From IMG/VR virus record IMGVR_UViG_3300043429_001390, positions 1-58,677 of that record: DNA of 58,677 bases; one strand, written 5' to 3'. Below the pieces are notes generated by a model. That model had not been told where the DNA came from, did not search any database, and saw nothing but the letters and a program-made list of their open reading frames with translations. Position 1 is the stretch's first letter; every line of letters starts with the position of its first letter. Positions 9,640-18,176 of the stretch are shown here, one piece after another. The stretch is from a virus. A program made the translations under genes and the position numbers.

Positions 9640-10832
9640 GCCCTTCCAATTCCTAACTGCTTCTCGAACTCCAGCCCGGCCTGACGCATCTTCTCCAACT
9701 TGTCGATGCCGAACTTCTTCACGGTGCCCACCGGCATGACGAACTCACCGTCCGACAGCAGCGCGGGCACACGATCATCCTTGGGGCCTCCGGGGCCCGA
9801 GACCTTGCCCCCGCTCTGAGTCGTGGACCCGGGGCGCATCTTGGGCGGGCGGGCGACCGGGCCGCCGGACTTGTAGCCCATGACGGAGTTGACCTGCATC
9901 TCGGCAATCGAGCGCGGGTCGTAGGCGTCCTCCATGACTTCGCCGCCGTCGGCGTACTTCTGGATGAGGCCGCCGTTGGCCTTCCCTCCCGGCGGGCCGA
10001 ACAGCTTCCCACCGACGGCGGCGCCCATGGGGCCGCCAACAGCCATACCGGCCAGCGAGCCGACGGCGCTCATTGCGCCGCCGATAGCCTGCTGCTGCGC
10101 CTGATAGCCCTGCATGTTGTAGTTCGACAGCCCCATTGCGAGGTTGCCGGCGTTGCCGTACATGCTGCCGGACATGCCGTAGCCGCCGCGCATGAAGTCG
10201 TTGCCCTGGCCCATGATGCCCATGCCCTGGGCGGAGTTCCCGCCGGCCGCTCCGCCGGCCGCGTTGGCGCCCTGCATGAAGTTGCCGGTGTCCATGACCA
10301 GCCCTCGGCCCATGCCGGCGACGGAGGCCTTGCGGGCGAAGTTCTCGCCTTCGGCTGCGGCGCGGATGTTGGTGCCAAGGCCCGCAGCGCCCAGGGCGTC
10401 CGCGTTCTTGTTGGCCGCCATCGCGTAGGCCATGGCCGTGCCATTGCCCATGTTGTTGCGGTTGGCCTCGCGCATCATCTGCTGGTTGCGCAGCGAGCTC
10501 TGCTGACTGAAGTCGGCCAGCCCGCGGTTCACGCGGCCCTCGATGTCGATGCCACGCTTGGCCTCGGAGACCAGATCGTCTTCCAGCGGCGCGTAGAGGT
10601 CCTTGTAGCGCCCGAACTGGTAGTCGGCGTACTCGTCCTGCTTGCGCATCGAGCCGAGGTAGGCGTCCTGGAGCTGCTCACGCAGCGCCGCGTCGCGCTG
10701 CATGGCGGGCAGGTAGTCCCGCTCGTAGACCTGCTTGGACCAGTCGAACTGCTGCTTGGCCAGCTCGGACTGCTTGTCGATGGCTTCCCCGACACGCGGG
10801 TCCGGCGGCGGAGGACTTCCTGACCATCCCAT
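9636..10832 (-). CDS. glycine/methionine-rich virion protein with tape-measure-like C-terminal motif, 398 aa
   Basis: The N-terminal 130 residues are helical and charged. The middle is rich in Gly, Ala, Met and Asn, and a hydrophobic Gly/Ala segment (about 255-290) could insert in a membrane. The C-terminal part carries KYADGGEV and ALLSDGEFVMP, a motif seen at the ends of many phage tail and internal virion proteins. The ATG at 10832 is preferred over longer in-frame starts because it sits directly after the stop at 10835-10837. Probably an internal or ejected virion protein, analogous in position to T7 gp14-type proteins; that equivalence is inference. Confidence 0.75.
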   Translation of the reverse strand: MGWSGSPPPPDPRVGEAIDKQSELAKQQFDWSKQVYERDYLPAMQRDAALREQLQDAYLGSMRKQDEYADYQFGRYKDLYAPLEDDLVSEAKRGIDIEGRVNRGLADFSQQSSLRNQQMMREANRNNMGNGTAMAYAMAANKNADALGAAGLGTNIRAAAEGENFARKASVAGMGRGLVMDTGNFMQGANAAGGAAGGNSAQGMGIMGQGNDFMRGGYGMSGSMYGNAGNLAMGLSNYNMQGYQAQQQAIGGAMSAVGSLAGMAVGGPMGAAVGGKLFGPPGGKANGGLIQKYADGGEVMEDAYDPRSIAEMQVNSVMGYKSGGPVARPPKMRPGSTTQSGGKVSGPGGPKDDRVPALLSDGEFVMPVGTVKKFGIDKLEKMRQAGLEFEKQLGIGRA

Positions 10833-10834
10833 GG

Positions 10835-11290
10835 CTACTTCTCCAGGTACTCTTCCAAGGTGTCGTTCTGCACCAGGAGCTTGACCTCCGGTGCGACCTC
10901 GATGCCCCACTGCATGCCGCCGATGAGGCGCGCCATGTGGATGAACAGGTCCCCGATGCCGTGCCGGATCACGTTGGCGATCTCAAGGCTCTTCCTGTCG
11001 CCTGCGGCCTCGAAGCGGTTGGCCGTCAGCCAGTTCACTACGCCGAGCTCCAGCACCGGGAGCAGCTCCTCGATGTGCTGGCGATAGAACCTGTTGCGCG
11101 GCATGGCACACGTGGCGAAGAGGAAAGCCTTGTTCAGGTCCTCCGCCTTGACTTCGCTGTCACGGTCGATCAGGTCGTCCCACACGTCCGCGATGTGGAT
11201 GACCATCAGTGCCAAGTTCACCGCATCCTCGTTGCCTTGGAAAAAGCGGCGGAACTTGTCGACAGTGACCGAGTCTCGCATGGCGGGCAT
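10835..11290 (-). CDS. all-helical phage protein with WDDLIDRD motif, 151 aa
   Basis: A predicted helical protein with a WDDLIDRD acidic motif (about residues 37-44) followed by FLFATCAMPRNRFYRQH. Comparable proteins of unknown function recur in T4-like cyanophages and other environmental phages; the acidic cluster could bind metal, but no function is established. It lies downstream of the desaturase gene. A start at the ATG at 11290 is the longest; a second ATG at 11281 (residue 4) would fit a leaderless transcript from the candidate promoter at 11289-11316. Confidence 0.75.
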   Translation of the reverse strand: MPAMRDSVTVDKFRRFFQGNEDAVNLALMVIHIADVWDDLIDRDSEVKAEDLNKAFLFATCAMPRNRFYRQHIEELLPVLELGVVNWLTANRFEAAGDRKSLEIANVIRHGIGDLFIHMARLIGGMQWGIEVAPEVKLLVQNDTLEEYLEK

Positions 11291-11316
11291 TGTACGTTAG
11301 CAGGTGCTCACTGCAA
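11289..11316 (-). promoter_or_regulatory. candidate sigma70 promoter for the 151-aa gene
   Basis: Reading leftward, TTGCAG (11316-11311), a 16-base spacer, and TACAAT (11294-11289). The -10 box overlaps the ATG at 11290, so a transcript from here would begin near 11282 and be almost leaderless for the ATG at 11281. Sequence match only. Confidence 0.4.
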
Positions 11317-11320
11317 CTAC

Positions 11321-12046
11321 TCAGTTTGTGCGGATCAGGCGGATGAAGGCGGCCCCCAGGTCCAGGTGCCACCACTTCGTGCGGAAGTCGGCCCGGCCTG
11401 GATGGTCGTGGTGCGTCTTGTGCATCCACTCACCACCTGTAGGCAGCACGTACTCGAGCCACGCAAGATTGCGAGGTTCCCCTCCCCTGTGACTCGTGAC
11501 CTGATGGATAGCCCCCACCAGATGTGCACTGCCAAGCGGCACGATGTACAGGAACAGGAATGCGGTCGGCGAGATGGCCAGCGCCAACGCTACGAACCCA
11601 AGCCACAAGGTGAGCCCATGCCGATGTACGAAATCCAGAGTCGGGTCGCCCACCAGACGCTTCAGGCGCCCTTTGACCATCGGTACATCACGGAACTGCT
11701 TGTCGATCACGTACCGCCAGGTGGCGTAGTGCGGGTCGAGGGGCGTATCGGAATGCACATGGTGCGTCGTGTGTGCCGCTGCCCATGCGTGAGGCGAGCC
11801 GTAGAGCATCAAGACGCTCCACCCAGCCATGAATCGATGCCAGAACGGCGTCGTCTTGAAGGAGCCGTGCGAGAAATAGCGATGCAGGCCTGCGGACACC
11901 ATGATGGTGTTGAAGGCATGCAGGAAGGGCCACGGCAGAAGCCACGCCCAGTGCGCCTTTCCTGTCGCCACCAGCCAGATAGCCAGCACGATACCGAGAT
12001 TGCCGCCGATGTGGCCGACGGTCACCATCCACTTAGACTGCTTCAT
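11321..12046 (-). CDS. fatty acid (acyl-CoA/acyl-lipid type) desaturase, 241 aa
   Basis: Integral membrane di-iron desaturase of the delta-9 class, predicted to introduce a double bond into a fatty acyl chain using O2 and an electron donor at the cytoplasmic membrane. All three histidine boxes are visible: HRYFSH at 55-60, HTTHH at 92-96, and HKTHH at 209-213. Hydrophobic spans at about 9-28, 34-52, 70-86 and 150-185 give the usual topology. At 241 aa it is short, close to bacterial minimal desaturases and lacking a fused cytochrome b5. The ATG at 12046 follows a good GGGAGG ribosome site and overlaps the upstream gene by 14 bases. It sits in the tail-gene block, so it is probably expressed late. 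Phage-borne auxiliary metabolic gene; the substrate is not determinable here. Confidence 0.9.
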   Translation of the reverse strand: MKQSKWMVTVGHIGGNLGIVLAIWLVATGKAHWAWLLPWPFLHAFNTIMVSAGLHRYFSHGSFKTTPFWHRFMAGWSVLMLYGSPHAWAAAHTTHHVHSDTPLDPHYATWRYVIDKQFRDVPMVKGRLKRLVGDPTLDFVHRHGLTLWLGFVALALAISPTAFLFLYIVPLGSAHLVGAIHQVTSHRGGEPRNLAWLEYVLPTGGEWMHKTHHDHPGRADFRTKWWHLDLGAAFIRLIRTN

Positions 12047-12590
12047 TCCTGCCTCCCGCAAACACGAATCCGTAGGTCTGGGCCCAGGACACAAGTCTGG
12101 CGCGCGACACTTCGAACGAATCACCCGGGCCGTAGCGATCGAGCGAGCCTGCGCACACAAGCACCTTCGCACCCGACTCGAGAAACACCTCGCCACCTTC
12201 CGGCAGCTTGATTGGCGTCAGCACCGGGAGCGCGCCTCGATTGGCGTGCCAGTTGAAGCACCAGAACTCGGTCTCCTCGATTGCCTTCAGGGTGACAATT
12301 CCGCTCGGGTGCGGACCTCGGTCGCCCGAGTACATGCCAGGCATGCGATCCAGAAACCGCTCCTCCGTACCGTCGTCGGACTTCTTGCTGATCGTGGCAA
12401 AGCCGCGCACGTACATCGTCAGGTTGGGGGCCGACTCCCGCTGCACGTCTATCGCGGACGTGAGCACGAGAGTCGAGCCTTCCGGCATGACGTGCTGATG
12501 AACTTTCCAGCCGAATGCCTCGTGTTCTCGCACACGAATGGCGGCCGGGTTGGCGTATGCGCCACGCCATTCGCGACGCGACGGGATCAC
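12033..12590 (-). CDS. beta-rich (cupin-like?) hypothetical protein, 185 aa
   Basis: Alternating hydrophobic strands (STLVLTSAIDVQ, GGEVFLESGAKVLVCAG) and EETEFWCFNW suggest a compact beta-sandwich such as a cupin, but no metal-binding histidine set can be assigned with confidence. It overlaps the gene before it by four bases and the desaturase after it by 14, implying coupled translation. Its role may relate to fibre modification or to the desaturase; both are guesses. Confidence 0.65.
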   Translation of the reverse strand: MIPSRREWRGAYANPAAIRVREHEAFGWKVHQHVMPEGSTLVLTSAIDVQRESAPNLTMYVRGFATISKKSDDGTEERFLDRMPGMYSGDRGPHPSGIVTLKAIEETEFWCFNWHANRGALPVLTPIKLPEGGEVFLESGAKVLVCAGSLDRYGPGDSFEVSRARLVSWAQTYGFVFAGGRNEAV

Positions 12591-12982
12591 GGCCCCACCC
12601 CGTAGACGACCACCGACCCAGGCACCACCGAGTTGTCCTTCGGATAGGCCGCTTTGACGGCCTTGATGCGGCTGTACATCGGCTCGATTTTCGGCAGCAC
12701 CCCGGTGTCCATCGCATGCCAGAGCATGTCGAGTTGCTCGTTCACGGGCGGGTACTGCTCCAGGCGGGCCTTGCGATAGTCCATGTCGATCGGAGGCGGA
12801 GGCTTGCCACCTTTCACGACTTTCTTGAGAACCGGGTCGATCACATCCTGCTCGACATCGGACTCGGCCTCGATGACATGCTCGCCAGGAGCTGCCTGGG
12901 CTTCGACCATGTCGGCTTGGCAGATGCCGCTGCGAAGGATCTCGCCGGTCTCGTTGTAGACGGTGAAGTGCTTCATGCTCAT
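12587..12982 (-). CDS. putative tail fibre assembly/chaperone-type protein, 131 aa
   Basis: Begins MSMKHFTVYNETGEILRSG, and its second half contains YRKARLEQYPPVNEQLDMLWHAMDTG followed by IKAVKAAYPK (positions about 80-118). The 'RxxxYPPxxEQLDxLW' pattern is common in small phage proteins encoded directly after fibre genes and annotated as tail fibre assembly or hypothetical. The ATG at 12982 gives an ATGA overlap with the 1234-aa fibre gene; ATG 12976 is an alternative. It also ends with a four-base overlap into the next gene. Confidence 0.65.
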   Translation of the reverse strand: MSMKHFTVYNETGEILRSGICQADMVEAQAAPGEHVIEAESDVEQDVIDPVLKKVVKGGKPPPPIDMDYRKARLEQYPPVNEQLDMLWHAMDTGVLPKIEPMYSRIKAVKAAYPKDNSVVPGSVVVYGVGP

Positions 12983-15900
12983 CGCTTCAAGACCACGACG
13001 CCGAGGCGCATCGTGCCCGTGTAGTAGGCCCGCGAGACCGTGATGGTGTGGTTGCCAGCACTGGGGCTGACGATGATCGAGCCGGTCGTGTTGCCGTTGT
13101 CGGTCAGCCCGGTGATGACCGGGCCGTAGGTGAAGGTGCCGCCGCCGTCCTTGCCGCCGCCTCCGGTGTACGTCACCGTCGAGGGGCCGAGGAAGTAGTC
13201 GATCAGGAGTGCGCTGGCGTTGGCTGGAACGTTGACCGTGACAGACACAGATGCCCCTGTCGTCGTGACGACAGAACCGACGGACGCGGCGTTGCCAGTG
13301 ATCGCGTTGGTGTCGATGACGTTCGCGGAGACCGTGCCGCTGAAGACCGCACTCCCGCCGCTCGTGATCGACAACCCCGGCATCGAGACGTTGCCGCTGA
13401 CATCCGCGTAGAAGTACTTGTTGTCGTTGGCGTTGCCAATCAGAAGACCGTTGGGGCCAAGGTAGAAGCCCTTCTTGTTCTGGCCGGCCGGCGGCCACGT
13501 CCAACCAGTGATGTCGCCGCCGGAGATGTCTCCTCGCACCGCGACTTGGTTGAAGTAGGCCGCACCGGCCTTGGTGATTCGCCAGCCGGCAGACCCTGCG
13601 CTGTAGTTCGTGGTCTGGATGTCCGTGCCGAGCTTCGTGATGCCGATGCTGTCGTCGGCGACGTACCCCATCGGGTTCCAGGGGCCTGCGTCGGTAGCGT
13701 TATCAGCGACCTGCTCTACTTGAACCCGGCCCACGAACATGTAGCTATCGCCGTAGCCGGACTTGGTGTCGATCTTGCGCAGATGGACCCTCAAGTAGGC
13801 GGCGGTCGACGGCATCGTGAGCACGCCGACTGTTCGCTTGTAGCCAGTCAAGCTCGTGCCGCCGGACGCCTCCTCGTTGTTCTCGACGTTGCCGATGTAG
13901 GTGTTTCCGACGACGGCGCCGGACGCGTCATGGATGTAGGCGAAGACTGCGACCCTGCAGCGATGTGCCCCCGTGTACGCAGAGATGGCGTATCGCTTGC
14001 CCCCAATGACCGTGCAGGTCCTGCCGGCGATCTCGTAGTAGTTGTTCTGGTTGTTCGTCGTGCCGATCTGGCGGCTCCACAGCACGGAGGTGCCGGGCCC
14101 CGTGTAGGGCGCAAGGTAGTAGCCGCTGAGGTTGACGCCCCACGAGTCTTGGGAGATTCCAACGCCCCCGGCGTACGTCCACCCGTCGAGCCCGTTCGAG
14201 AAGTCCGAGTTGTACTGGAGGTTGACGCCGTTCGCGATGTACGTGTTGTCGACCTGGACGCTACTCGTGCCGATGCCCTGCAGCACGCCGGAGCTGACGG
14301 TGATGTTCTGGTTCAGCGTGTCCTGCGGAGACGGCGTCCACGAGCTGGGCTGCGTGCCCAACTCGACCTTCGGGCAGCAGATGTCGATGACCGACCCACT
14401 GGGCAGAGACCCGGACACGCTCCACGACAGGTACAGCTCACCGACGGGCGTCTGCGCGTTGCTGTTGGGGATGCCCCGGAACACATACCGCTGCCACGAT
14501 CCAGTCAACGCGGGATTTTCGAGCACCGTCGTGCTGTTGAACCCCATGTTGCTGTCGTACCCGTTCATGTACTTGCCGACAGCGCCGCCAGACCCCCTGG
14601 CCCAGTAGCTGATGCAGTAGAACAGCCCTGGCTCCCAGGCCTTCACGGAGTCAGTGCTGTTTCCGGCGACAGCTATGCCCATCGTCGCGGTCGTGCTGGC
14701 GTTGGTAGTAACGCGGTAGTAGTTCTGCCCGAACAGACCGCCCGACTGAACAGAAGTAGTGACCGAGATGCCGAGGTTGTTGTAGACGAACCAGTTCGTC
14801 GGCAGCGTCCCGTTGTGCTTCAGGAAGCCGCTGTTGCCGACGAGGTTCACGCCCCCAGCGCGGACCTGATCATTGGCTACAACAGTGCCGGCCCCGGTGC
14901 CGATGCCCTGAATGGCGCCGCCGCTCACCGTGATGTTCGAGTTCAGCCACCCCGACGCAGCGTTCACGCGGCTGGAGTCGATGTTGTTGTTGACCCCGAA
15001 GAGGATGTTGCCGCTGTTGTCGCGGATCGTCAGGCCGTTGCTGTTGATCTGGGCGGCCGTGAGCTGGCCTCGGATCGAGGCGGCCCCGAGCTCCGCGGTG
15101 CCGTTCTTGTTGATGTGCCAGCCGGAGGTGCCCGCCACGTAGTTCGTGGACTGGATGAAGTTGCCGATCTTGGCGTTGGTGATCTGGCCGTCACCGATGT
15201 TGGCCTCGACAATCGTCCCGGCTGCGATCTTCGCGCTGCCGTCGATGGTCAGGGACTGAATCATCGCGTTGGTGATGGCGCCGGTCTCGACGGCAGCCGT
15301 TCCGACAGAGATGGCGTTGGCCGAGAGCTTGGTGGCCGTGATGGCGCCGTCGACGATCAGCTCGGCGGTGTTCGCCTTGCGCACGTGGATCTTGGTGACG
15401 AACCAGTTGCCCGCGGGAGACGCGACCCCCACAGTGCCGAACGCGATCAGAGCGCGTGCCGGCACGTACGTGGTGCTGTTGTACGTGAACGTGGCAGGGA
15501 TCGTGATCTGGCCAGAGTACCGGGCCCAGCCGGTCGCGTTGCTCGGCGTCAGCGGGATGCTGGGCCAGTAGTAGCCCACGCCGGTCTGGTCGTTGATCTG
15601 GAGGAAGATGCGGGTGGGGCTGTTCGCGGTCGCGTCCGAGGCAGCGTAGAACTCCGCGTAGTAGACCTCTCCGGGCCTGACGTCGAACGTGCCGATCGCG
15701 GCGCAGTCGTTGTTCGCGTTCGTGAGCACCGGGTTGCGCACGACGTACGCGGCCGGCGCACCGGAAGGAACTCCGGCAGCCCCCCTGGCGACGACCGAGG
15801 ACGACCCCGTCAGCACCCAGCCATCGCTCGAACCGCCGCTGAAAGAGGGGTTCTTGATGAGGTTCGTGGTGTCGACGACGGCGAGCTTGCTGGCCGTGAT

Positions 15901-16683
15901 CGCGTTCGCGGCGATCTGGTCGGAGCCGATTGCGCCGGCCTGGATCTTCCCGCTCGTGATCGTGCCGGTTGTGATCTTGTCCGCCGACAGTGTGTTGTCG
16001 ACGATGACGTCGCCGCCGAAGAACGCCGTCAGCACAGTCCACGTTCCGCCGGAACTGCGCACGCGGGTCTGAGTGAAGCTCGACCCAGTGTTGTACAGGG
16101 TGACGACGTCGCCCTGCAGCGGGCTGCCCCCACCCGCGTTGGAGATGGCAGTGGCCGCCTCCGCGTCAGACCATGCCGTGCCGGTGATCGCCCGTGCGGT
16201 GGTGATCGTGCCGCGCGTGCCCGTTGGGCCCGTTGGACCCGTTGCGCCCGTTGCGCCCGTCGCACCCGTTGCACCGGTGGCCCCCTGTCGGGCCTTGGCG
16301 ACGCTGAAGCGCTTCGTCAGGTTGACGCCGCTCTTGCTGGCCGTGATGTCCAGGTAGGACAGGTCCTGCGTCAGGGAGACGACGCGCACGTAGCCCGTCG
16401 TCCCCGTGATCAGCCCGTTCGTGGCGCCCGTGCCAGTCCGATCCGACGTGTCGTCGCTGTCCCTGTACGCGATACCGCCCCCGGTGGCGGAGACGTAGAA
16501 GGACCACGTCGAGCTGGTGTCGACGCCCGCCTCGAAGACCTTGAGCTGGGTCTCGGCCCCGGTGAACGACGCCACGTTCCCCGCGCTGTCCGCGGCGATG
16601 ACGTAGCTGTCGTTCGTGAGCAGGCTGCCAACACCGTCGTTGACATCGACGATGGTGATCGCACCAGTACTGACGACGGGCAC
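12979..16683 (-). CDS. large tail fibre / receptor-interaction protein with collagen-like repeat, 1234 aa
   Basis: Starts with GTG at 16683 behind an AGGAG ribosome site. The N-terminus MPVVSTGAITIVDVND is nearly the same as that of the neighbouring 488-aa protein, suggesting a shared attachment domain. Residues about 135-158 form a collagen-like Gly-Ala-Thr/Gly-Pro-Thr repeat encoded by a 9-bp tandem DNA repeat. The long remainder has repeated 'AITNAMIQSLTIDGSAKI...ATKLSANAI' and 'GDITGWTWPPAGQ' segments typical of gpJ- or DUF1983-like central fibre domains, and carbohydrate-binding-like jelly-roll stretches around 280-440 and 640-1000. Probably trimeric and exposed at the tail tip. Confidence 0.8.
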   Translation of the reverse strand: MPVVSTGAITIVDVNDGVGSLLTNDSYVIAADSAGNVASFTGAETQLKVFEAGVDTSSTWSFYVSATGGGIAYRDSDDTSDRTGTGATNGLITGTTGYVRVVSLTQDLSYLDITASKSGVNLTKRFSVAKARQGATGATGATGATGATGPTGPTGTRGTITTARAITGTAWSDAEAATAISNAGGGSPLQGDVVTLYNTGSSFTQTRVRSSGGTWTVLTAFFGGDVIVDNTLSADKITTGTITSGKIQAGAIGSDQIAANAITASKLAVVDTTNLIKNPSFSGGSSDGWVLTGSSSVVARGAAGVPSGAPAAYVVRNPVLTNANNDCAAIGTFDVRPGEVYYAEFYAASDATANSPTRIFLQINDQTGVGYYWPSIPLTPSNATGWARYSGQITIPATFTYNSTTYVPARALIAFGTVGVASPAGNWFVTKIHVRKANTAELIVDGAITATKLSANAISVGTAAVETGAITNAMIQSLTIDGSAKIAAGTIVEANIGDGQITNAKIGNFIQSTNYVAGTSGWHINKNGTAELGAASIRGQLTAAQINSNGLTIRDNSGNILFGVNNNIDSSRVNAASGWLNSNITVSGGAIQGIGTGAGTVVANDQVRAGGVNLVGNSGFLKHNGTLPTNWFVYNNLGISVTTSVQSGGLFGQNYYRVTTNASTTATMGIAVAGNSTDSVKAWEPGLFYCISYWARGSGGAVGKYMNGYDSNMGFNSTTVLENPALTGSWQRYVFRGIPNSNAQTPVGELYLSWSVSGSLPSGSVIDICCPKVELGTQPSSWTPSPQDTLNQNITVSSGVLQGIGTSSVQVDNTYIANGVNLQYNSDFSNGLDGWTYAGGVGISQDSWGVNLSGYYLAPYTGPGTSVLWSRQIGTTNNQNNYYEIAGRTCTVIGGKRYAISAYTGAHRCRVAVFAYIHDASGAVVGNTYIGNVENNEEASGGTSLTGYKRTVGVLTMPSTAAYLRVHLRKIDTKSGYGDSYMFVGRVQVEQVADNATDAGPWNPMGYVADDSIGITKLGTDIQTTNYSAGSAGWRITKAGAAYFNQVAVRGDISGGDITGWTWPPAGQNKKGFYLGPNGLLIGNANDNKYFYADVSGNVSMPGLSITSGGSAVFSGTVSANVIDTNAITGNAASVGSVVTTTGASVSVTVNVPANASALLIDYFLGPSTVTYTGGGGKDGGGTFTYGPVITGLTDNGNTTGSIIVSPSAGNHTITVSRAYYTGTMRLGVVVLKR
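16213..16284 (-). repeat. 9-bp tandem repeat encoding collagen-like GATGATG/GPT segment
   Basis: On the coding strand GGC/GGT-GCA/CCC-ACG-type 9-mers repeat about seven times, giving Gly-Xaa-Thr triplets in the 1234-aa fibre. Such tracts expand and contract by slippage and act as stalk segments in phage fibres. Confidence 0.7.
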
Positions 16684-16698
16684 TGCTGTGGGCTCCTG

Positions 16699-18165
16699 TT
16701 ATGGACGGTTGGCTTCGCAGAGGATGCGGGCCTTCACGTCCACCTCGTCGCCGGTGACGGTGATCGAGGCGCCGGCGCTCGTGGTGCGGGTCCCGCCGTT
16801 GGCGGTGCAGCCGTACAGCTTGCCGCCCACGAAGTCGCTCGCCGACGAGGGAGCCGGGAAGTCGGTGAAGTTCAGCCACGTGTTCGTCGACGGGGTGCGG
16901 ATCGTGACGACGTTGGTCGTGCTCGATGCCACCTCGTAGAAGAACGCCGTGCCGTCCGGCTTCACTGCCTTCACGATGTCGCCGGCCGCGAACGCGTAGC
17001 TCGTGCCGCCGTAGGTGATCGTGGCCGAGGTGCCGGTCGTGTTGGCCGAGATGGCAGCGCCGCCGGCAGTGCTGATGCGAGCCGTGTCGACGAAGCCACC
17101 GCGCTTGCCGTTGCGGTCGTACAGGTACCACGTGAAGGACCACCCCGTGAGGTTGGTCACCTCGGTCGGGCCGTAGAACACACGCGGCGAGAGGGCGGTG
17201 CTGCCCTGCCCGTTCTGCAGCTTGTCACCCGACGTCGACTGGACCTGCGTGGTGTACAGGTCGCTGATGTCGTAGACGGTGAAGTACTGGCTGTACGTCT
17301 TCGAGTCCGAGTCGGTGATGTCCACCCGGAACACGCCGATGTTGGCGATTGCGCTCTCGTTGATCACGAGCGTGTTGAAGGCATTGCCGCTGCCAGATGC
17401 GGGCACGTTGACGCCGAGATCGGAGCCGGACGCGGTCGGCGTGACGCCGGTGGCCGTCGTCTTCATGCCGTACTTCGTCGCGAAGCTGCTCGTCGAGGTC
17501 GAGATCTGCGTCGACGCGTTGCCGTCGTACCAGCGGTACGTCAGGCCGCTCGTGTCCACGCCGCTCGAACGCACGAGGTCGGCCGTGATGGCGACGTTGT
17601 TCTTGGTCGAGCCCGTGGCCTGCTCGATGTTGGTCTGGCCGCGCGTCGTGATGTAGACCGCGTTCGTGCCCGTCTTCACGGTGTTCAGAGTGATCTGAGC
17701 CGTGATGTGGGTCGTCAGGCTCGTGACCGGGTCGACGAAGTCCGCATCGAAGAAGAGCGCCAGGGACGCGACGGAGTCCTTCAGGTTGCCAGCGATGGAG
17801 ATCGTCGAGGCGGTGGACGATCCGTTCGCGGCGTGCGAGACCGTGAAGGGGTTGTTGACCTGCACGTCCGAGTTGTTCACGAACGAGGTAGACGTCGAGC
17901 CCGTCGTCAGGGCCGTGCCACCAGCAGTCAACGCGAACTGCTTGTTGACGAGTGCCGCCCAGGCCTGCGCGTTGTTCAGGCCGCCGATCGAGATCTGCGG
18001 CGTGATGACCAGCGCACTCGACGCCCACGAGGGGGTGTACGAGATCGTGGACTCGTCCTTGGTGTAGACCTGCTGCGTACCGCCGTTGGCGGTCAGGGCG
18101 AGGGTGATTGACCGCGCATCGTTGGTGTCAACGATGGTGATCTGACCGGTTGAGACAAGAGGCAT
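16699..18165 (-). CDS. tail protein sharing an N-terminal module with the fibre gene, 488 aa
   Basis: Begins MPLVSTGQITIVDTND, closely matching the first 16 residues of the 1234-aa fibre encoded downstream. The body is rich in Thr, Ser, Ala and Val with Ig-like beta patterns (for example SSALVITPQISIGG and YTKDESTISYTPSW) and no coiled coil, consistent with stacked beta-sandwich domains of a baseplate or fibre-base protein. It lies between the 459-aa FN3-like tail protein and the large fibre. Confidence 0.7.
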   Translation of the reverse strand: MPLVSTGQITIVDTNDARSITLALTANGGTQQVYTKDESTISYTPSWASSALVITPQISIGGLNNAQAWAALVNKQFALTAGGTALTTGSTSTSFVNNSDVQVNNPFTVSHAANGSSTASTISIAGNLKDSVASLALFFDADFVDPVTSLTTHITAQITLNTVKTGTNAVYITTRGQTNIEQATGSTKNNVAITADLVRSSGVDTSGLTYRWYDGNASTQISTSTSSFATKYGMKTTATGVTPTASGSDLGVNVPASGSGNAFNTLVINESAIANIGVFRVDITDSDSKTYSQYFTVYDISDLYTTQVQSTSGDKLQNGQGSTALSPRVFYGPTEVTNLTGWSFTWYLYDRNGKRGGFVDTARISTAGGAAISANTTGTSATITYGGTSYAFAAGDIVKAVKPDGTAFFYEVASSTTNVVTIRTPSTNTWLNFTDFPAPSSASDFVGGKLYGCTANGGTRTTSAGASITVTGDEVDVKARILCEANRP

Positions 18166-18176
18166 TTCAAACTCCC

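Noticed and set aside
13048-18111. A 1687-codon rightward frame opposite the fibre genes
   Set aside because: It is the complement of Thr/Val/Gly-rich fibre codons, giving an Arg/Val/Asp-rich nonsense protein.
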